Shown: piece after piece, positions 36,143 through 46,652 of the stretch
Layout of the letters: each line of letters begins with the position of its first letter
How positions within the stretch are numbered: the stretch's first letter is position 1
Source: Acidobacteriota bacterium
GTDB lineage: Bacteria > Acidobacteriota > Thermoanaerobaculia > Multivoradales > Multivoraceae
DNA: 47,069 bases
Direction of reading: 5' to 3'
Assembly (NCBI GenBank): GCA_021296535.1
Contig: JAGWAG010000013.1
Location: forward strand, 79,248-126,316
Translations under genes and position numbers: made by a program
The notes under the pieces: model-generated
What the model saw: only the letters and a program-made list of their open reading frames with translations
Databases searched by the model: none
What the model was told of the DNA's origin: nothing

Positions 36143-37171
36143 TCAGGAGTGACCGAGCGACAGCAGGTTCTCCACCGGCTGGTACAGCTCCTCCAGGTAG
36201 GCGACATCCTCAGCGTCGAGTTCGATCGCCGTCGCTTCGACGAGTTGCTCGATCTGGGAGACCTTCGACACGCCGACGACGGGAGAGGTCACCTCGGGCT
36301 TGCTCAGCAACCAGGCAAGGGAAACCTGCGCCGGCGTGCGGCCGTACTTCTGCGCCACCTCGACCACCCGGTCGGCGATGTCGAAGGTCGCGGCGCCGCG
36401 GTAGAGCATCTCCGTGCGCGACCGGTCGCCGCCCTTCGAGCGGTCGGTGCCGCCCTCGTCGAAGCTGCCCCTGTAGGAACCGGTCAGGATGCCGCGCGCG
36501 AGCGGCGACCATGGGGTCAGCGCGACGCCCGTCCCCCGCTCTTCCTCCCGATAGACCAGGTTGTAGTGGTTCTGCATCGACACGAACTCGGTCCAGCCGT
36601 TCTGCCGCGCCGTCATCTGGAGCTCGACGAACTGCCACGCGAACATGGACGAAGCGCCCAGGTAGAGCGCCTTGCCGGCCTTGACGACGTCGTGGAGGGC
36701 CTCCAGCGACTCCTCGATCGGCGCCCTGATCTGGCCCGGAATCCCGTGCGGATGGCGGTGGATGATCAACTGGTCGATGTAGTCGAGCCCCAGACGCTCC
36801 AGGCAGCCGTCGACGCCTTCCATGATGTGCTTGCGCGACAGCCCGCCCTGGTTTGGCGACCGCCCCATCGGCATGGAGACCTTGGTCGAGATCACGTACT
36901 CGTCGCGCGGCAGCAGTTCGCGCAGGAGCGAACCGACCACCCGCTCGCAGGCGCCGATGCCGTAGATGTCGGCGCAGTCGAAGTAGAAGAGGCCCCGTTC
37001 GATCGCGGCCTGGAAGATGGGACGCGACGCGTCGATGTCGAGCGTCCAGTCGCCCTGGTGGCCGCGGCCCGGCTCGCCGAAGTTCATCGTCCCCAGGCAC
37101 AACTCGGACACGCGGAGCCCGCTCTTCCGTCCCAGTTGAACCGCCTTCAACGTGCTCTCGCCTTCGCCCAT
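36143..37171 (-). CDS. Aldo/keto reductase
   Basis: LRVSELCLGTMNFGEPG; FYFDCADIYGIGACERVVGSLL; RLGLDYIDQLIIHRHPHG; GVALTPWSPLARGILTG. Confidence 0.93.
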   Translation of the reverse strand: MGEGESTLKAVQLGRKSGLRVSELCLGTMNFGEPGRGHQGDWTLDIDASRPIFQAAIERGLFYFDCADIYGIGACERVVGSLLRELLPRDEYVISTKVSMPMGRSPNQGGLSRKHIMEGVDGCLERLGLDYIDQLIIHRHPHGIPGQIRAPIEESLEALHDVVKAGKALYLGASSMFAWQFVELQMTARQNGWTEFVSMQNHYNLVYREEERGTGVALTPWSPLARGILTGSYRGSFDEGGTDRSKGGDRSRTEMLYRGAATFDIADRVVEVAQKYGRTPAQVSLAWLLSKPEVTSPVVGVSKVSQIEQLVEATAIELDAEDVAYLEELYQPVENLLSLGHS

Positions 37172-37280
37172 TCGGCCACCTCCGCGTTTCGTGCGGCGTG
37201 AGTCCGCCGCCACGGGCCGCGACGATAGCCCACCCGGCCGGCGGCTATGCTGCCTCCTCCCCAACGAAAGGACGACAACG

Positions 37281-39173
37281 ATGAGGTCATTCCGAGTCAC
37301 TCTCGGCCTGCTGGGAGCGTCGGCAGCCGCGCTCGGCGCTCAGGCTCCAGACACCTACTCGCCCGCGGCCGCCACAGACCACGCCACCCAGGTCTTCTGG
37401 GGCGACACCCACGTCCACACGAGCTACTCCTCCGGCGACGCGAACATGGTCGGAACGAACGACGCGGATCCGAGCATCGCCTACCGGTTCGCGCGCGGCG
37501 AGGTGGTCGAGGGGCGAAACGGCATGCCGGTCCGCCTGCGCCGTCCGCTCGACTTCCTGGTCATCGCCGATCACGCCGAGAGCCTGGGCGTCAGTTTCAG
37601 CGTCCAGTCCGGGGACCCGGCCCTGCTGGCCGAGGAGATCGGCCGGCAGCTCCGCGAAGCCTGGCTCGAAGTGCGTGAGCGGTTGGGTTCCTACGACGAG
37701 CGACGGGCCTTCAACAGCCAGGTCAGCGCCACCGGCCGCGCCGTGGGCGCCCCCTACCGGCAGACTGTGTGGCAACGGGTCGCCGCCCTGGCTGACCAGT
37801 ACAACGAGCCTGGCCGCTTCACCGCTTTCGCCGGCTACGAGTGGACGTCGATCGGCTCCGACCGGCAGACCTTCGGCAACCTCCACCGGGTCGTCGTCTT
37901 CGGCGACGACTCCTCGAAAACCGGATCGATCGTCCCCTTCAGCGCCTACGACAGCCGGAACCCGGAAGACCTGTGGCGCTTCCTGGCCCGCTACGAGCAG
38001 ACGACCGGCGGCCAGGTGCTGGCGATCCCCCACAACGGCAACGTGAGCAACGGCGAGATGTTCGGGCTCACCAACTTCGAGGACGAACCACTGACCGCCG
38101 CCTACGCCCGCACCCGGCAACGTTGGGAGCCCCTCTACGAGGTGACCCAGATCAAGGGCGACAGTGAGACCCACCCCGTGCTCTCCCCCACCGACGAGTT
38201 CGCGGACTTCGAGACCTGGAGCAGTTGGGCCGGGCGAACCACGGAGCCGGGCGAGCATTCCTGCTGCCGGCAGACGTGGGGCCCCGAGAGCATGGGCGCG
38301 CTCAAGGAAGGCGAGTACGCGCGATCCGGCCTGAAGCGCGGGCTGAAGCTCCGCGCCGACCTGGGCGTCAACCCGTTCAAGTTCGGGCTGATCGGCAGCA
38401 CCGACGCCCACACCTCTCTCGCCACAGCCGACAGCGACAACTTCTGGGGCAAGTACTCGTCGACCTTCCCCTCGCCAACCCGCATGCTGGAGCCCATGGT
38501 CGGCGTCTGGCCCTCGCCGCTCAACTGGGAGACCTCGGCTTCCGGCTACGCGGCGGTGTGGGCCGAGCGGAACACCCGGGCGGCGATCTTCGCCGCGATG
38601 AAGCGGCGAGAGGTCTATGCCACCACCGGGCCGCGGATCGTCGTCCGTTTCTTCGGCGGCTGGGACTTCGAGGATGGCGACGCCGACCGCTCCGACGCCG
38701 CCTCGATCGGCTACTCCCGCGGCGTGCCGATGGGCGGTGATCTTCCGCCCGCGCCGGCCACCGTGTTCCTCGTCGGCGCCCTCAGAGACCCGGACGGCGC
38801 CAACCTCGACCGGATTCAGATCGTCAAGGGCTGGCTCGACGCCGAGGGGGAGCTGCACGAACAGGTCCACGAGGTCGCCCTCTCCGACGGTCGCGAAGTC
38901 GGTCCCGACGGCAAGGCGCCTGCCGTCGGTTCGACCGTCGACGTCGAGGACGCGAGCTGGGAGAACACGATCGGCGCAGTGGAACTGACTGCCATCCCGG
39001 ACTTCGATTCCGCCGAGGCGGCCTTCTACTACGCCCGCGTGATCGAGGTCCCGACGCCGCGCTGGACCGCCTACGATGCGAAGTACTTCGGCATCGAGGA
39101 TCCGCTGGAGGAGATCCCGATGATCACCCGGCAGCGCGCCTACACGTCGCCGATCTGGTACACGCCGGAGTAG
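37281..39173 (+). CDS. Secreted DUF3604 domain-containing protein (PHP-like)
   Basis: VFWGDTHVHTSYSSGDANMVGTNDADPSIAYRFARGEVV; DFLVIADHAESLGV; LIGSTDAHTSL. Confidence 0.92.
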   Translation: MRSFRVTLGLLGASAAALGAQAPDTYSPAAATDHATQVFWGDTHVHTSYSSGDANMVGTNDADPSIAYRFARGEVVEGRNGMPVRLRRPLDFLVIADHAESLGVSFSVQSGDPALLAEEIGRQLREAWLEVRERLGSYDERRAFNSQVSATGRAVGAPYRQTVWQRVAALADQYNEPGRFTAFAGYEWTSIGSDRQTFGNLHRVVVFGDDSSKTGSIVPFSAYDSRNPEDLWRFLARYEQTTGGQVLAIPHNGNVSNGEMFGLTNFEDEPLTAAYARTRQRWEPLYEVTQIKGDSETHPVLSPTDEFADFETWSSWAGRTTEPGEHSCCRQTWGPESMGALKEGEYARSGLKRGLKLRADLGVNPFKFGLIGSTDAHTSLATADSDNFWGKYSSTFPSPTRMLEPMVGVWPSPLNWETSASGYAAVWAERNTRAAIFAAMKRREVYATTGPRIVVRFFGGWDFEDGDADRSDAASIGYSRGVPMGGDLPPAPATVFLVGALRDPDGANLDRIQIVKGWLDAEGELHEQVHEVALSDGREVGPDGKAPAVGSTVDVEDASWENTIGAVELTAIPDFDSAEAAFYYARVIEVPTPRWTAYDAKYFGIEDPLEEIPMITRQRAYTSPIWYTPE

Positions 39174-39225
39174 CTGCACCGGATTCCCGGGGGTACCGGA
39201 GACCCGGACTCGCCCGCTATCCGGC

Positions 39226-41790
39226 TCACCCGTCGGCGCGACATGGGAAAGCCTCGAGATCGAACCGGGTCTCGAAGGGAGAACCCTCCACGTTCCTGTA
39301 GGTCTCGACGGCGCCGGACTCGCTGTCCGTCACCGTAATCTCGACGCCGACATCGGTCAACCCACCCATCAGCACCCATCGATGCCCGGTCAGATGACAA
39401 CCGTCCAGGACCTTGACGACCAACTCGATGTTGCCGGGGCTGAAGAACCAGAACATTCCCGTGTCCGGCGTGCGGGGAATGGCCGTGCCGACGCCCGCTC
39501 CGTCGCCGGTCTGCCAGTTCGCCCGGACTTCGAAGCGAGAGTTCTGGAGGCAAAGCGACGTTGCGCCGGCGACACACGGGCCGGCGACCGCGACGGCCTG
39601 AGCGGCGGCGCTGGGCCCGGCCAGGCGCGAGAGTTCCGCCGAATCCCGAGGTGCTCCGCCAGGCACGGACCAGTCCTGGCTCTTCGCACCCGATTCCGGA
39701 TCGCAGGTGTCGAACGCCTCGGTGTCCCTGATCGGCTCGAACAGCCGGCCCAGGGGATTCACCCACCTCTCTAGGGCGCCGTTTCGCCGGTCGCGCACCG
39801 TCGTCGTCACCTCGACATCGGTCAAGCCGGCCGCGAAGACCCAGTAGCGGCCGTTGATCGCACAGCCGTCCAGCACCTTGACGACCATCTCGATGTTCGC
39901 CGGCTCGAAGAACCAGAAGTCCCCACTCTCGGCGGTCAGTTTGTAGGCCACGCCGCGGCCGGTCCTGCCGTCGGAGGTACGCCAGGCGACCTGGACGTCG
40001 AAGTGCCCTACGCAGAGAACGTCGTCGTCGCTGCACTCGGCGACCTCCGGTGGCTCGGGGTCCGGGTCGGGGTCCGGGTCGGGCTCCGCGACCTCGCACG
40101 GTGACGGACTCACCGGCGGCCCTGCGTCCGGCGAGAGATACACGACCAGGCCGTCGTGGTCCGCTGCGAACAGCGCGTTCGTCGCATCGTCCTCGTTGTG
40201 TCGCGCGGCGTCCGCATTGCCGCGCGCGTACTGGATGTCCACGACGTGCCGCTCCAGGGACTGGTTCACCAGCGCGTGGTCCAGGACCTGAGCGTTGCCG
40301 CCGAAGAGGAACGAGTACCTCTCGGAGTCCGGCACGCGGTCGACCAGGTTGCACAGATCCCTGGTGACGAGATCGGGACCGGTCATCAGGTTCTCGTCCG
40401 GCATCACTCGCCCCCTGATCTGGCCGACGACGTCGACGTAGCCGTCGGTGAACTGGAACGCGTTGAAGTCGCCCACGACGAGCGCGTTCCGGTCCTGGAG
40501 CGACTCGACGAGCCGGGCCACGGACTGCGCCTGCTCCAGGCGCTTCGTGCGGACCCACTCCCCTCGGGCAGCATCGTCGACATCGATCAGCGAGCGGTTG
40601 TGAACCGCTACGACGGAGAACGTCAGGCCGCCCGTTGTCGCCTCGAGCACGAGCGGCGGCCGATCGTGGAGCCGGTCGACGGTCCCATCCCGGGGATCCA
40701 CGAATGTCTCGCTTCGGCCATGTTCAGTCACCTGGACGACCGCCACGCCGGAGCGCACCAGGAAGCCCACAGCCGAAGAGCTTCCCGGCGCCTCGACATG
40801 GGCGGTGTAGCGCACGTTCGAGTCGTCGCTGCCGATGCGCGCGGCCAGGTTCTGGAGCGCGGTCCGCCCGGAGACCTCCTGGACGGCGACGATGTCGGGC
40901 GCAAGCAGAACCTCCCGGATCAGGCGCGATAACTTGCCCAGCTTGGCCGAGCCGGCGTTCTCCCGCAGGTTCAACAGGTTCTGCGACGCCACCGTGATCT
41001 CGCGTGGCGCCTTCGCGCGGACCGCGCGCGGCAACGCCTCGGCAGCAGATCGCGCCGTCAACTCGGTCGGCCATATCTCGTAGCCGCCGAACTCGTAGCC
41101 GAGCACGCCGGTCGCGGCGAACGTCGTGCCCGGAACCCAGGAGGCGTTCGGCAGGCCGAGCTTGTCCGGGTCGAGTTCGAACACCTCGGGATTCCCGTCC
41201 CAGACCGGCAGACCCGGTCGGCCCGGATACTCGATGCCGGGCTCGCGAAAGCCACGGGCAGAGGTCGCCGTGACGTACATCTCGGCCACCGGGTCCGAAC
41301 TGAAGTACTGACTGCCGCTGGACACCATCCCGGTCGCGACCCGGATGCGCATGCCCTCGTAGCACTCGTACTCCCTCCGGCAACTCGGACGCGCGGGGTC
41401 CGGGGACGGTCGAGAGCCGTTGAGCTCCACCGGATCGGGCAACGGCTGGTTGCTGGCGTCGATGCTGACCGAACCTCCGGACACCGTTGCGTCGACCCGC
41501 GTGAAGCCGAAGAACTCTTCGACCTCACCGGTGACGTCAACCTGGTCGCCGACGTTGATCTGGGGCGTCCCCCTGTGGAGGACGAAGACGCCGTCCGAAG
41601 TATCGGCGTCGTTGTCAGTGCGGGCGGACGGGGTCTGAATGAAGAAACCGCCGGCTCCCACCGCGGTGACGACGTTGTCGTTCGTCGTCACCGTCACGCC
41701 CACATGGGAGCTGGACAGCCCCCTCCCCTGGATCTCGTAGATTTCGCGGACCGCGACCTGCCCGAACCCATCTGCCGGGCAGGTCAACAC
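39226..41790 (-). CDS. Secreted ExeM/NucH-like endonuclease/exonuclease/phosphatase-family nuclease with two C-terminal repeat domains (true start unclear)
   Basis: REIYEIQGRGLSSSHVGVTVTTNDNVVTAVGAGGFFIQTP; REITVASQNLLNL; DIVAVQEV; ALVVGDFNAFQF; ADHDGLVVYL; two C-terminal copies of (L)C(V/L)...W...DTG.FWFF.P.NIE.VVKVLDGC. Confidence 0.85.
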   Translation of the reverse strand: MLTCPADGFGQVAVREIYEIQGRGLSSSHVGVTVTTNDNVVTAVGAGGFFIQTPSARTDNDADTSDGVFVLHRGTPQINVGDQVDVTGEVEEFFGFTRVDATVSGGSVSIDASNQPLPDPVELNGSRPSPDPARPSCRREYECYEGMRIRVATGMVSSGSQYFSSDPVAEMYVTATSARGFREPGIEYPGRPGLPVWDGNPEVFELDPDKLGLPNASWVPGTTFAATGVLGYEFGGYEIWPTELTARSAAEALPRAVRAKAPREITVASQNLLNLRENAGSAKLGKLSRLIREVLLAPDIVAVQEVSGRTALQNLAARIGSDDSNVRYTAHVEAPGSSSAVGFLVRSGVAVVQVTEHGRSETFVDPRDGTVDRLHDRPPLVLEATTGGLTFSVVAVHNRSLIDVDDAARGEWVRTKRLEQAQSVARLVESLQDRNALVVGDFNAFQFTDGYVDVVGQIRGRVMPDENLMTGPDLVTRDLCNLVDRVPDSERYSFLFGGNAQVLDHALVNQSLERHVVDIQYARGNADAARHNEDDATNALFAADHDGLVVYLSPDAGPPVSPSPCEVAEPDPDPDPDPEPPEVAECSDDDVLCVGHFDVQVAWRTSDGRTGRGVAYKLTAESGDFWFFEPANIEMVVKVLDGCAINGRYWVFAAGLTDVEVTTTVRDRRNGALERWVNPLGRLFEPIRDTEAFDTCDPESGAKSQDWSVPGGAPRDSAELSRLAGPSAAAQAVAVAGPCVAGATSLCLQNSRFEVRANWQTGDGAGVGTAIPRTPDTGMFWFFSPGNIELVVKVLDGCHLTGHRWVLMGGLTDVGVEITVTDSESGAVETYRNVEGSPFETRFDLEAFPCRADG

Positions 41791-41914
41791 GCCCGCGAAG
41801 CCGACTATCGCGTATGGCGCCAGGCGTCCGAAAGCTGCAATCCCCCTCTTACGTTCTGCTTCGTCGTGCCGATGGCCTCAATCCTCCAGTTTCTCGAGAC
41901 CCCAGCCTGAGGAC

Positions 41915-44900
41915 TCACCGCCCCGAATCGCAGGCGAACGCGGTGACGTCGAACATCGCCGGAAACGGCATCCCCTCGAGATTCCGGTACATCTTCGCAC
42001 GGCCCGACGCGCTGTCGGTCACGGTGACCTCCACGCCAACGTCGGTTAAGCCGCTCATGAGCACCCAGCGGTAGCCGTTCTCTCGACAGCCGTCGAGCAC
42101 CTTGACCACAAGCTCGACATTGTCCGGGCTGAAGAACCAGAACATCCCGGTGTCCGCGGTGCGCGGAATGGCTGTGGCGACGCCGTTTCGATCACCGGCT
42201 TGCCAGTCGGCCCGGGCCTCAAAGCGGGAGCCTCGCAGGCAAAGCGCCGAGTCGCCGTCGGCGCAGGCACTGCCAGCCGACTCGATCGGGTCAGCACTAC
42301 TCAGGTTGGCCGCGTACAGCTCGTCGGTCAAGCCTCTGGGGGCGCCACTGAGCACGATCCGGCTCTGGCTGTTCACGCTCGAGCCGTTGCCGCAATTGGC
42401 GAACGCCGAGGCATCGGTGATCGGCCTGAAGCGCGTGCCGAGAGGGTTCGTCCAACTCTTCTCGACACCGTTGCGAAGGTCGCGCACCGTCAAGGTCACG
42501 GCGACATCCGTCAATCCGGCGGCGTAGACCCAGTAGCGGTCGTTGATCGCGCAGCCGTCCAACACCTTGACGACGAGTTCGATGTTCGTCGGGTGGAAGA
42601 ACCAGAAATCCCCGGCATCGGCCGTGAGTCGCTCGGCGAATCCCCGGCCCATCCGGCCCTTGCCGTCGTCCCATTCGACCTCCACCTGGAAGGCCCCCAC
42701 GCAAAGAGCATCGTCTTCGCCGCATCGGGCCGCACCCGCGGTCCAGGTCGTGGCCGTGGCCTCGGGGGTACGTTTCGAACCAAGCTCTCCGTTCAGAGCC
42801 TCCACCGCAAAGCTGTAGGTGATGGTCGGTACCAGCTCGTTCACGATCATTGAAGTCGCGTTCGCCGGTGCCGTTCCGATCATCCGCAGCTTCGAGTCGC
42901 CCGGTCCCTGCAGGAAGACGCCGAATCCCGTCTCTATGTCCGAGTTGTCCCGCCAGCGGAGTTCGACCTCCATCCCGCCGATCGCGGCAGCTTCGAGATG
43001 GGACGGCGCCTCGGGCCGACCCAAGGGCACTGTCATCTCGACCATGCGTGCGTCGGTCCTCGGGTCCGCAGCGTCGCCGATAGCGCCAACGTAGGTGAGC
43101 GAGTTTCGGCTTGCCGCATCAATCCGGACATCGATCGTGAACGACTCCGAATCTCCGACATCGATGTCGTCCAGACTGCACACCGGCAGCCCACCCGGAT
43201 CCTCGCGGCAACCGGATGTCGAAGTCTCGAAAGCGCCTTCCGCCGCCGCCAGAGAACTGGTCACGACGACAGTCGGTGCATCTTCGGGACCTGAGTTGGT
43301 GACGCTGACGGTGTAGCGGACAAGCTCCTCCGAGACGACCAGGCCCTCAGCATCGATACGCAGCTCCCCCTCGGGCCACGTGGTCGCCGTCGACATCGGC
43401 GTCAGCCCCGAGCGGAGCAGCCCGTTTCGCGCCTCGACCGCGAAGTTGTACGTCACGCCTGGCACCAGATCGCCGACGACTGTGGACGTCCTGTTCGCCC
43501 GTACCGACCTCAACAACCGCGGCCTCGGGTCGCCCGGACCTTGCAGGAAGATGTCGAACTGGCTTTCCACGCGTGAGTTGTCCCGCCACCGGACTTCGAC
43601 CTCCGTCGAACTGATCGCGGTCGCTACAAGGTCCGTCGGGGCATTGGGCGGCCCAAGGGGCTGCACAACCCCGACATCGTCGTCCCCGGGCTCCGGATCC
43701 ATCGTTTCACTGCCGACGGAACCGCTGTACCTGAGAGAGGTCTCGCTAGCCCCACCCGTGTCGACATCGATGGTGAAGGAGGCCGAGTCGCCGGCCAGAA
43801 TGTACCCCAGGGAGCAGTCCGGCACGCCATCCGGGTCCTCGTTGCAGCCGGAGGTCGTCGCCACAACCGAAGCGACTCGCCCGCTGAAGGAACTCGTGAC
43901 CACGACGTCGCGAGCAGTGTGGGGGCCCGCGTTCTCGACGCTGACGCTGTAGCGGACTCTGCTGGCTGACACGACCTGGCTCTCCGCGTCGAGGTCGAGG
44001 TCGGCCTGGGGTGGCGCCGGTGGCAGCGGTGCCGGACCCTGGCAGGGCGACGGGTCGACCGGCGGCTTGGCGTCGGACGAGAGGTAGACCACGAAGCCAT
44101 CGTGGTCCGAGGCGCGGAGAACGTTCGTTGCGTCATCCGCGTCGTCGAACGCGGCGTCGGCATTGCCGCGTGCGTACTGGATCTCGACAACGTGGCGCTC
44201 GAGGTTCTGGTTGACCAGCGCGTGGTCGAGCATCTGGGCGCTGCCGTTGAAGAGGAGCGAGTACCTATCGGAAGCCGGCACGCGCTCGGTCAGTACACAG
44301 AGGTCCCTTGTGACCAGATCGGGACCGGAATGGAGGTTTTCACTCGGCGTGACCTTGCCACTGATCTGGCCCACGACATCGGCGTGCGTTGTAGTCGCCC
44401 ACGACGATCACCTTCGAGTCCTGCAGCGACTCGACCAACCGCGCCACCGACTGCGCCTGCTCCAACCGTTTCGTGCGGCGCCACTCCCCGGCGGCAGGAT
44501 CATCGATGTCTCTCAGCGACCGGTTGTGGATGACCACCACCGAGAACGCCAGGCTACCGATCGTCGCGTCGAGCACGACCGGCGGGCGGTCGTTCAGCGG
44601 ATCGACGGTGCCGTCTCTCGGGTCGATGAAGGTCTCGCTCCTGCCGTGCTCCGTTACCGAGTTGATCGTCACGCCCGAGCGGACCAGAAAGCCCACCGCC
44701 TGGCTCGTGCCGGGCGCTTCGACGCGAGCCGTGTAGCTGACGTTCGAGTCGTCGGTCGCGATCCGCGTCGCCAGATTCTGAAGCGCGGCCAGGCCGAGGG
44801 CCTCCTGCACGCCGACGATGTCGGGCGAGCCGAGGACCTCACGGATGTAGCGCGAGAGCTTTCCCAACTTGGTTGCATCAGCGCTCGCCCCGAGGTTCAG

Positions 44901-46305
44901 CAGGTTCAACGATGCGACCGTGATCTCGCCCGACTCCTTGGCCCGTACCGCTCGCGGGAGCGTTGGACCTCGGCCAGAGTTCGTTACCGAAGAACTCCCA
45001 GGCAAGCACGCCCGTCGCGCTGAACGTGGTCCCCGGATCCCACGAAACATTCGTCAAACCCAACTTGTCCGGGTCAAGTCTGAACACTTCGGGGTTCCCA
45101 TCCCACACGGGCAACCCCGGCAGACCAGGGTACTCGATGCCCGGCTCGCGGAAAGGCCGCGAACTACTCGCGGTGACGTACATCTCACCGACAGGTTCAG
45201 TATCGTCACGATCGCGCTGACTGCCGGAAAATACGGTGCCGCTCGCGACCCGGACCCGCATGCCCTCGTAGCACTCGAGTTCAAACCTCGAGGTGCAGCT
45301 CAGCGAGCGGGGATTCGGCGACGGCAGCGATGCGTTGAGCTCAACCGGCGCGGGCAGCGGCTGGTTACTCGCATCCACGGTCACCGAACCGCCCGCGACC
45401 GTGGCGTCTATCCGCGAAAAGAACCAGGTCCTACGCTGATCGCTTGCTCCACTGCCGTCCAGCACCGTACCGACCACATCCACCTGGTCGCCGACCGCAA
45501 CCGTCGGCGAGCCGGAATGGACAACGAAGATGCCATCCGAGGTATTCACGTTGTCGTCGCTGCGACTGCTCGGCGTCTGTATGAAGAAGCCGCCCCCGCC
45601 GACCGCCGTGACGATGTTGTCGTTCGTGGTTGCCGTCGCGCCTATGTGCGGACTGTCCAGGCCGCTGCCCTGGATGTCGAAAATCTCTCCGGTAACCGGG
45701 TCCGGCGGAGGCTCCGGCATGGGGCAGTCGTTGGCTGCTCCGGGCGTACCCTTGTCCTTGGGACTTCCGGTACCAAACTCAGTAGTCGATAGGCACCAGT
45801 TCGCCGAGGCGTTGTTGTCGACAGTAGCGAGATCCCCCTCGGCCCCGGCGAGCGCGATCGAAGCGCCGACGGCGACGGGGAACGGATTCTCGTCGTACTC
45901 GACCGTGTCCACCACCGTCATGCCGTTCTTCAACACGATGGAGTCTTGAGAATTGGAGAGGGCCCAACTGCCGTACTCGTAGACCGCGGTTACCCCACCG
46001 TTCATCGTGGAGTCGTCGTCTCTAGCAAGCACGGCATAGGTATTGCCTCCGATGCTCAATGGGCCGCCATTGTTGATGGTGTGACTCGGGCTACCGTCGG
46101 CCTCTTCGATCGTCCAACCATTGATGTCCACGGCAATGCCGCTGGTGTTGTAGATCTCGAACCACTCACCCGCCGTGTCGTTGACGGCACTCGGGTCGTA
46201 CATGATCTCCGTGATCACGATCTGCCCGAAACCTCCGGCCGTCCCTCCAAACACCAACACGCACCCCACCCCAACACGCGACGCAACGCGTCCAGTCCAG
46301 CCCAT
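41915..46305 (-). pseudogene. Lamin-tail-domain + ExeM/NucH-like nuclease + (DUF11-Fn3)x2 + two C-terminal repeat domains, interrupted by two frame changes
   Basis: QIVITEIMYDPSAVNDTAGEWFEIYNTSGIAVDINGWTIEEADG (LTD); nuclease motifs in ORF 44340..45050; remainder in ORF 41915..44374. Co-linear with the neighbouring paralogue through the nuclease part. Confidence 0.8.
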
Positions 46306-46652
46306 CTGTTAGCCCTCTTTTGATCGGCTTTACGCCGGTTCGTCTGCCCGCCCGACAAGCAACCAGGGAGGAAAGCGCTCTCAACGACCTTCGGTGCGCA
46401 CCCGATCCAAGCCGAGTACGCTTCAGGCACCCTCCAAAGCGGAGGTAAATTCCCGGTGAAGCCCCAAGGAGGCGACGCAGTTGCCAGCCACGTCAGACAC
46501 CTTCCGGTTGCCCATTCGACTCCAGGTCGCTCCCGTTCAGGCACTTGTCGACCCGGGACCGGCCCGACTCAGAGTCTCACCGAGACAACTCTGTCGCGCC
46601 GTTGACCAAGCGACGCTACGTAGACGTCTCTGGTGGGGCCAAACGATGAATG

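Noticed and set aside
37287-39179. 630-aa minus-strand ORF antisense to the DUF3604 gene
   Set aside because: Antisense shadow ORF without motif content.
40045-40095. Repetitive GGGTCCGGGTCGGG tract as a possible G-quadruplex or regulatory repeat
   Set aside because: Encodes a (Asp-Pro)n linker (PDPDPDPDPEP) between domains; an ordinary coding low-complexity linker.
46306-46340. CGGCGTAAAGCCG on the minus strand just before the nuclease ATG, reminiscent of the GACGCAAAGCC part of c-di-GMP-I riboswitches
   Set aside because: The other conserved blocks (GGCAAACC-like and the GGUAGC...GGGUUACC arm) are not present in order; similarity is limited to a small hairpin.
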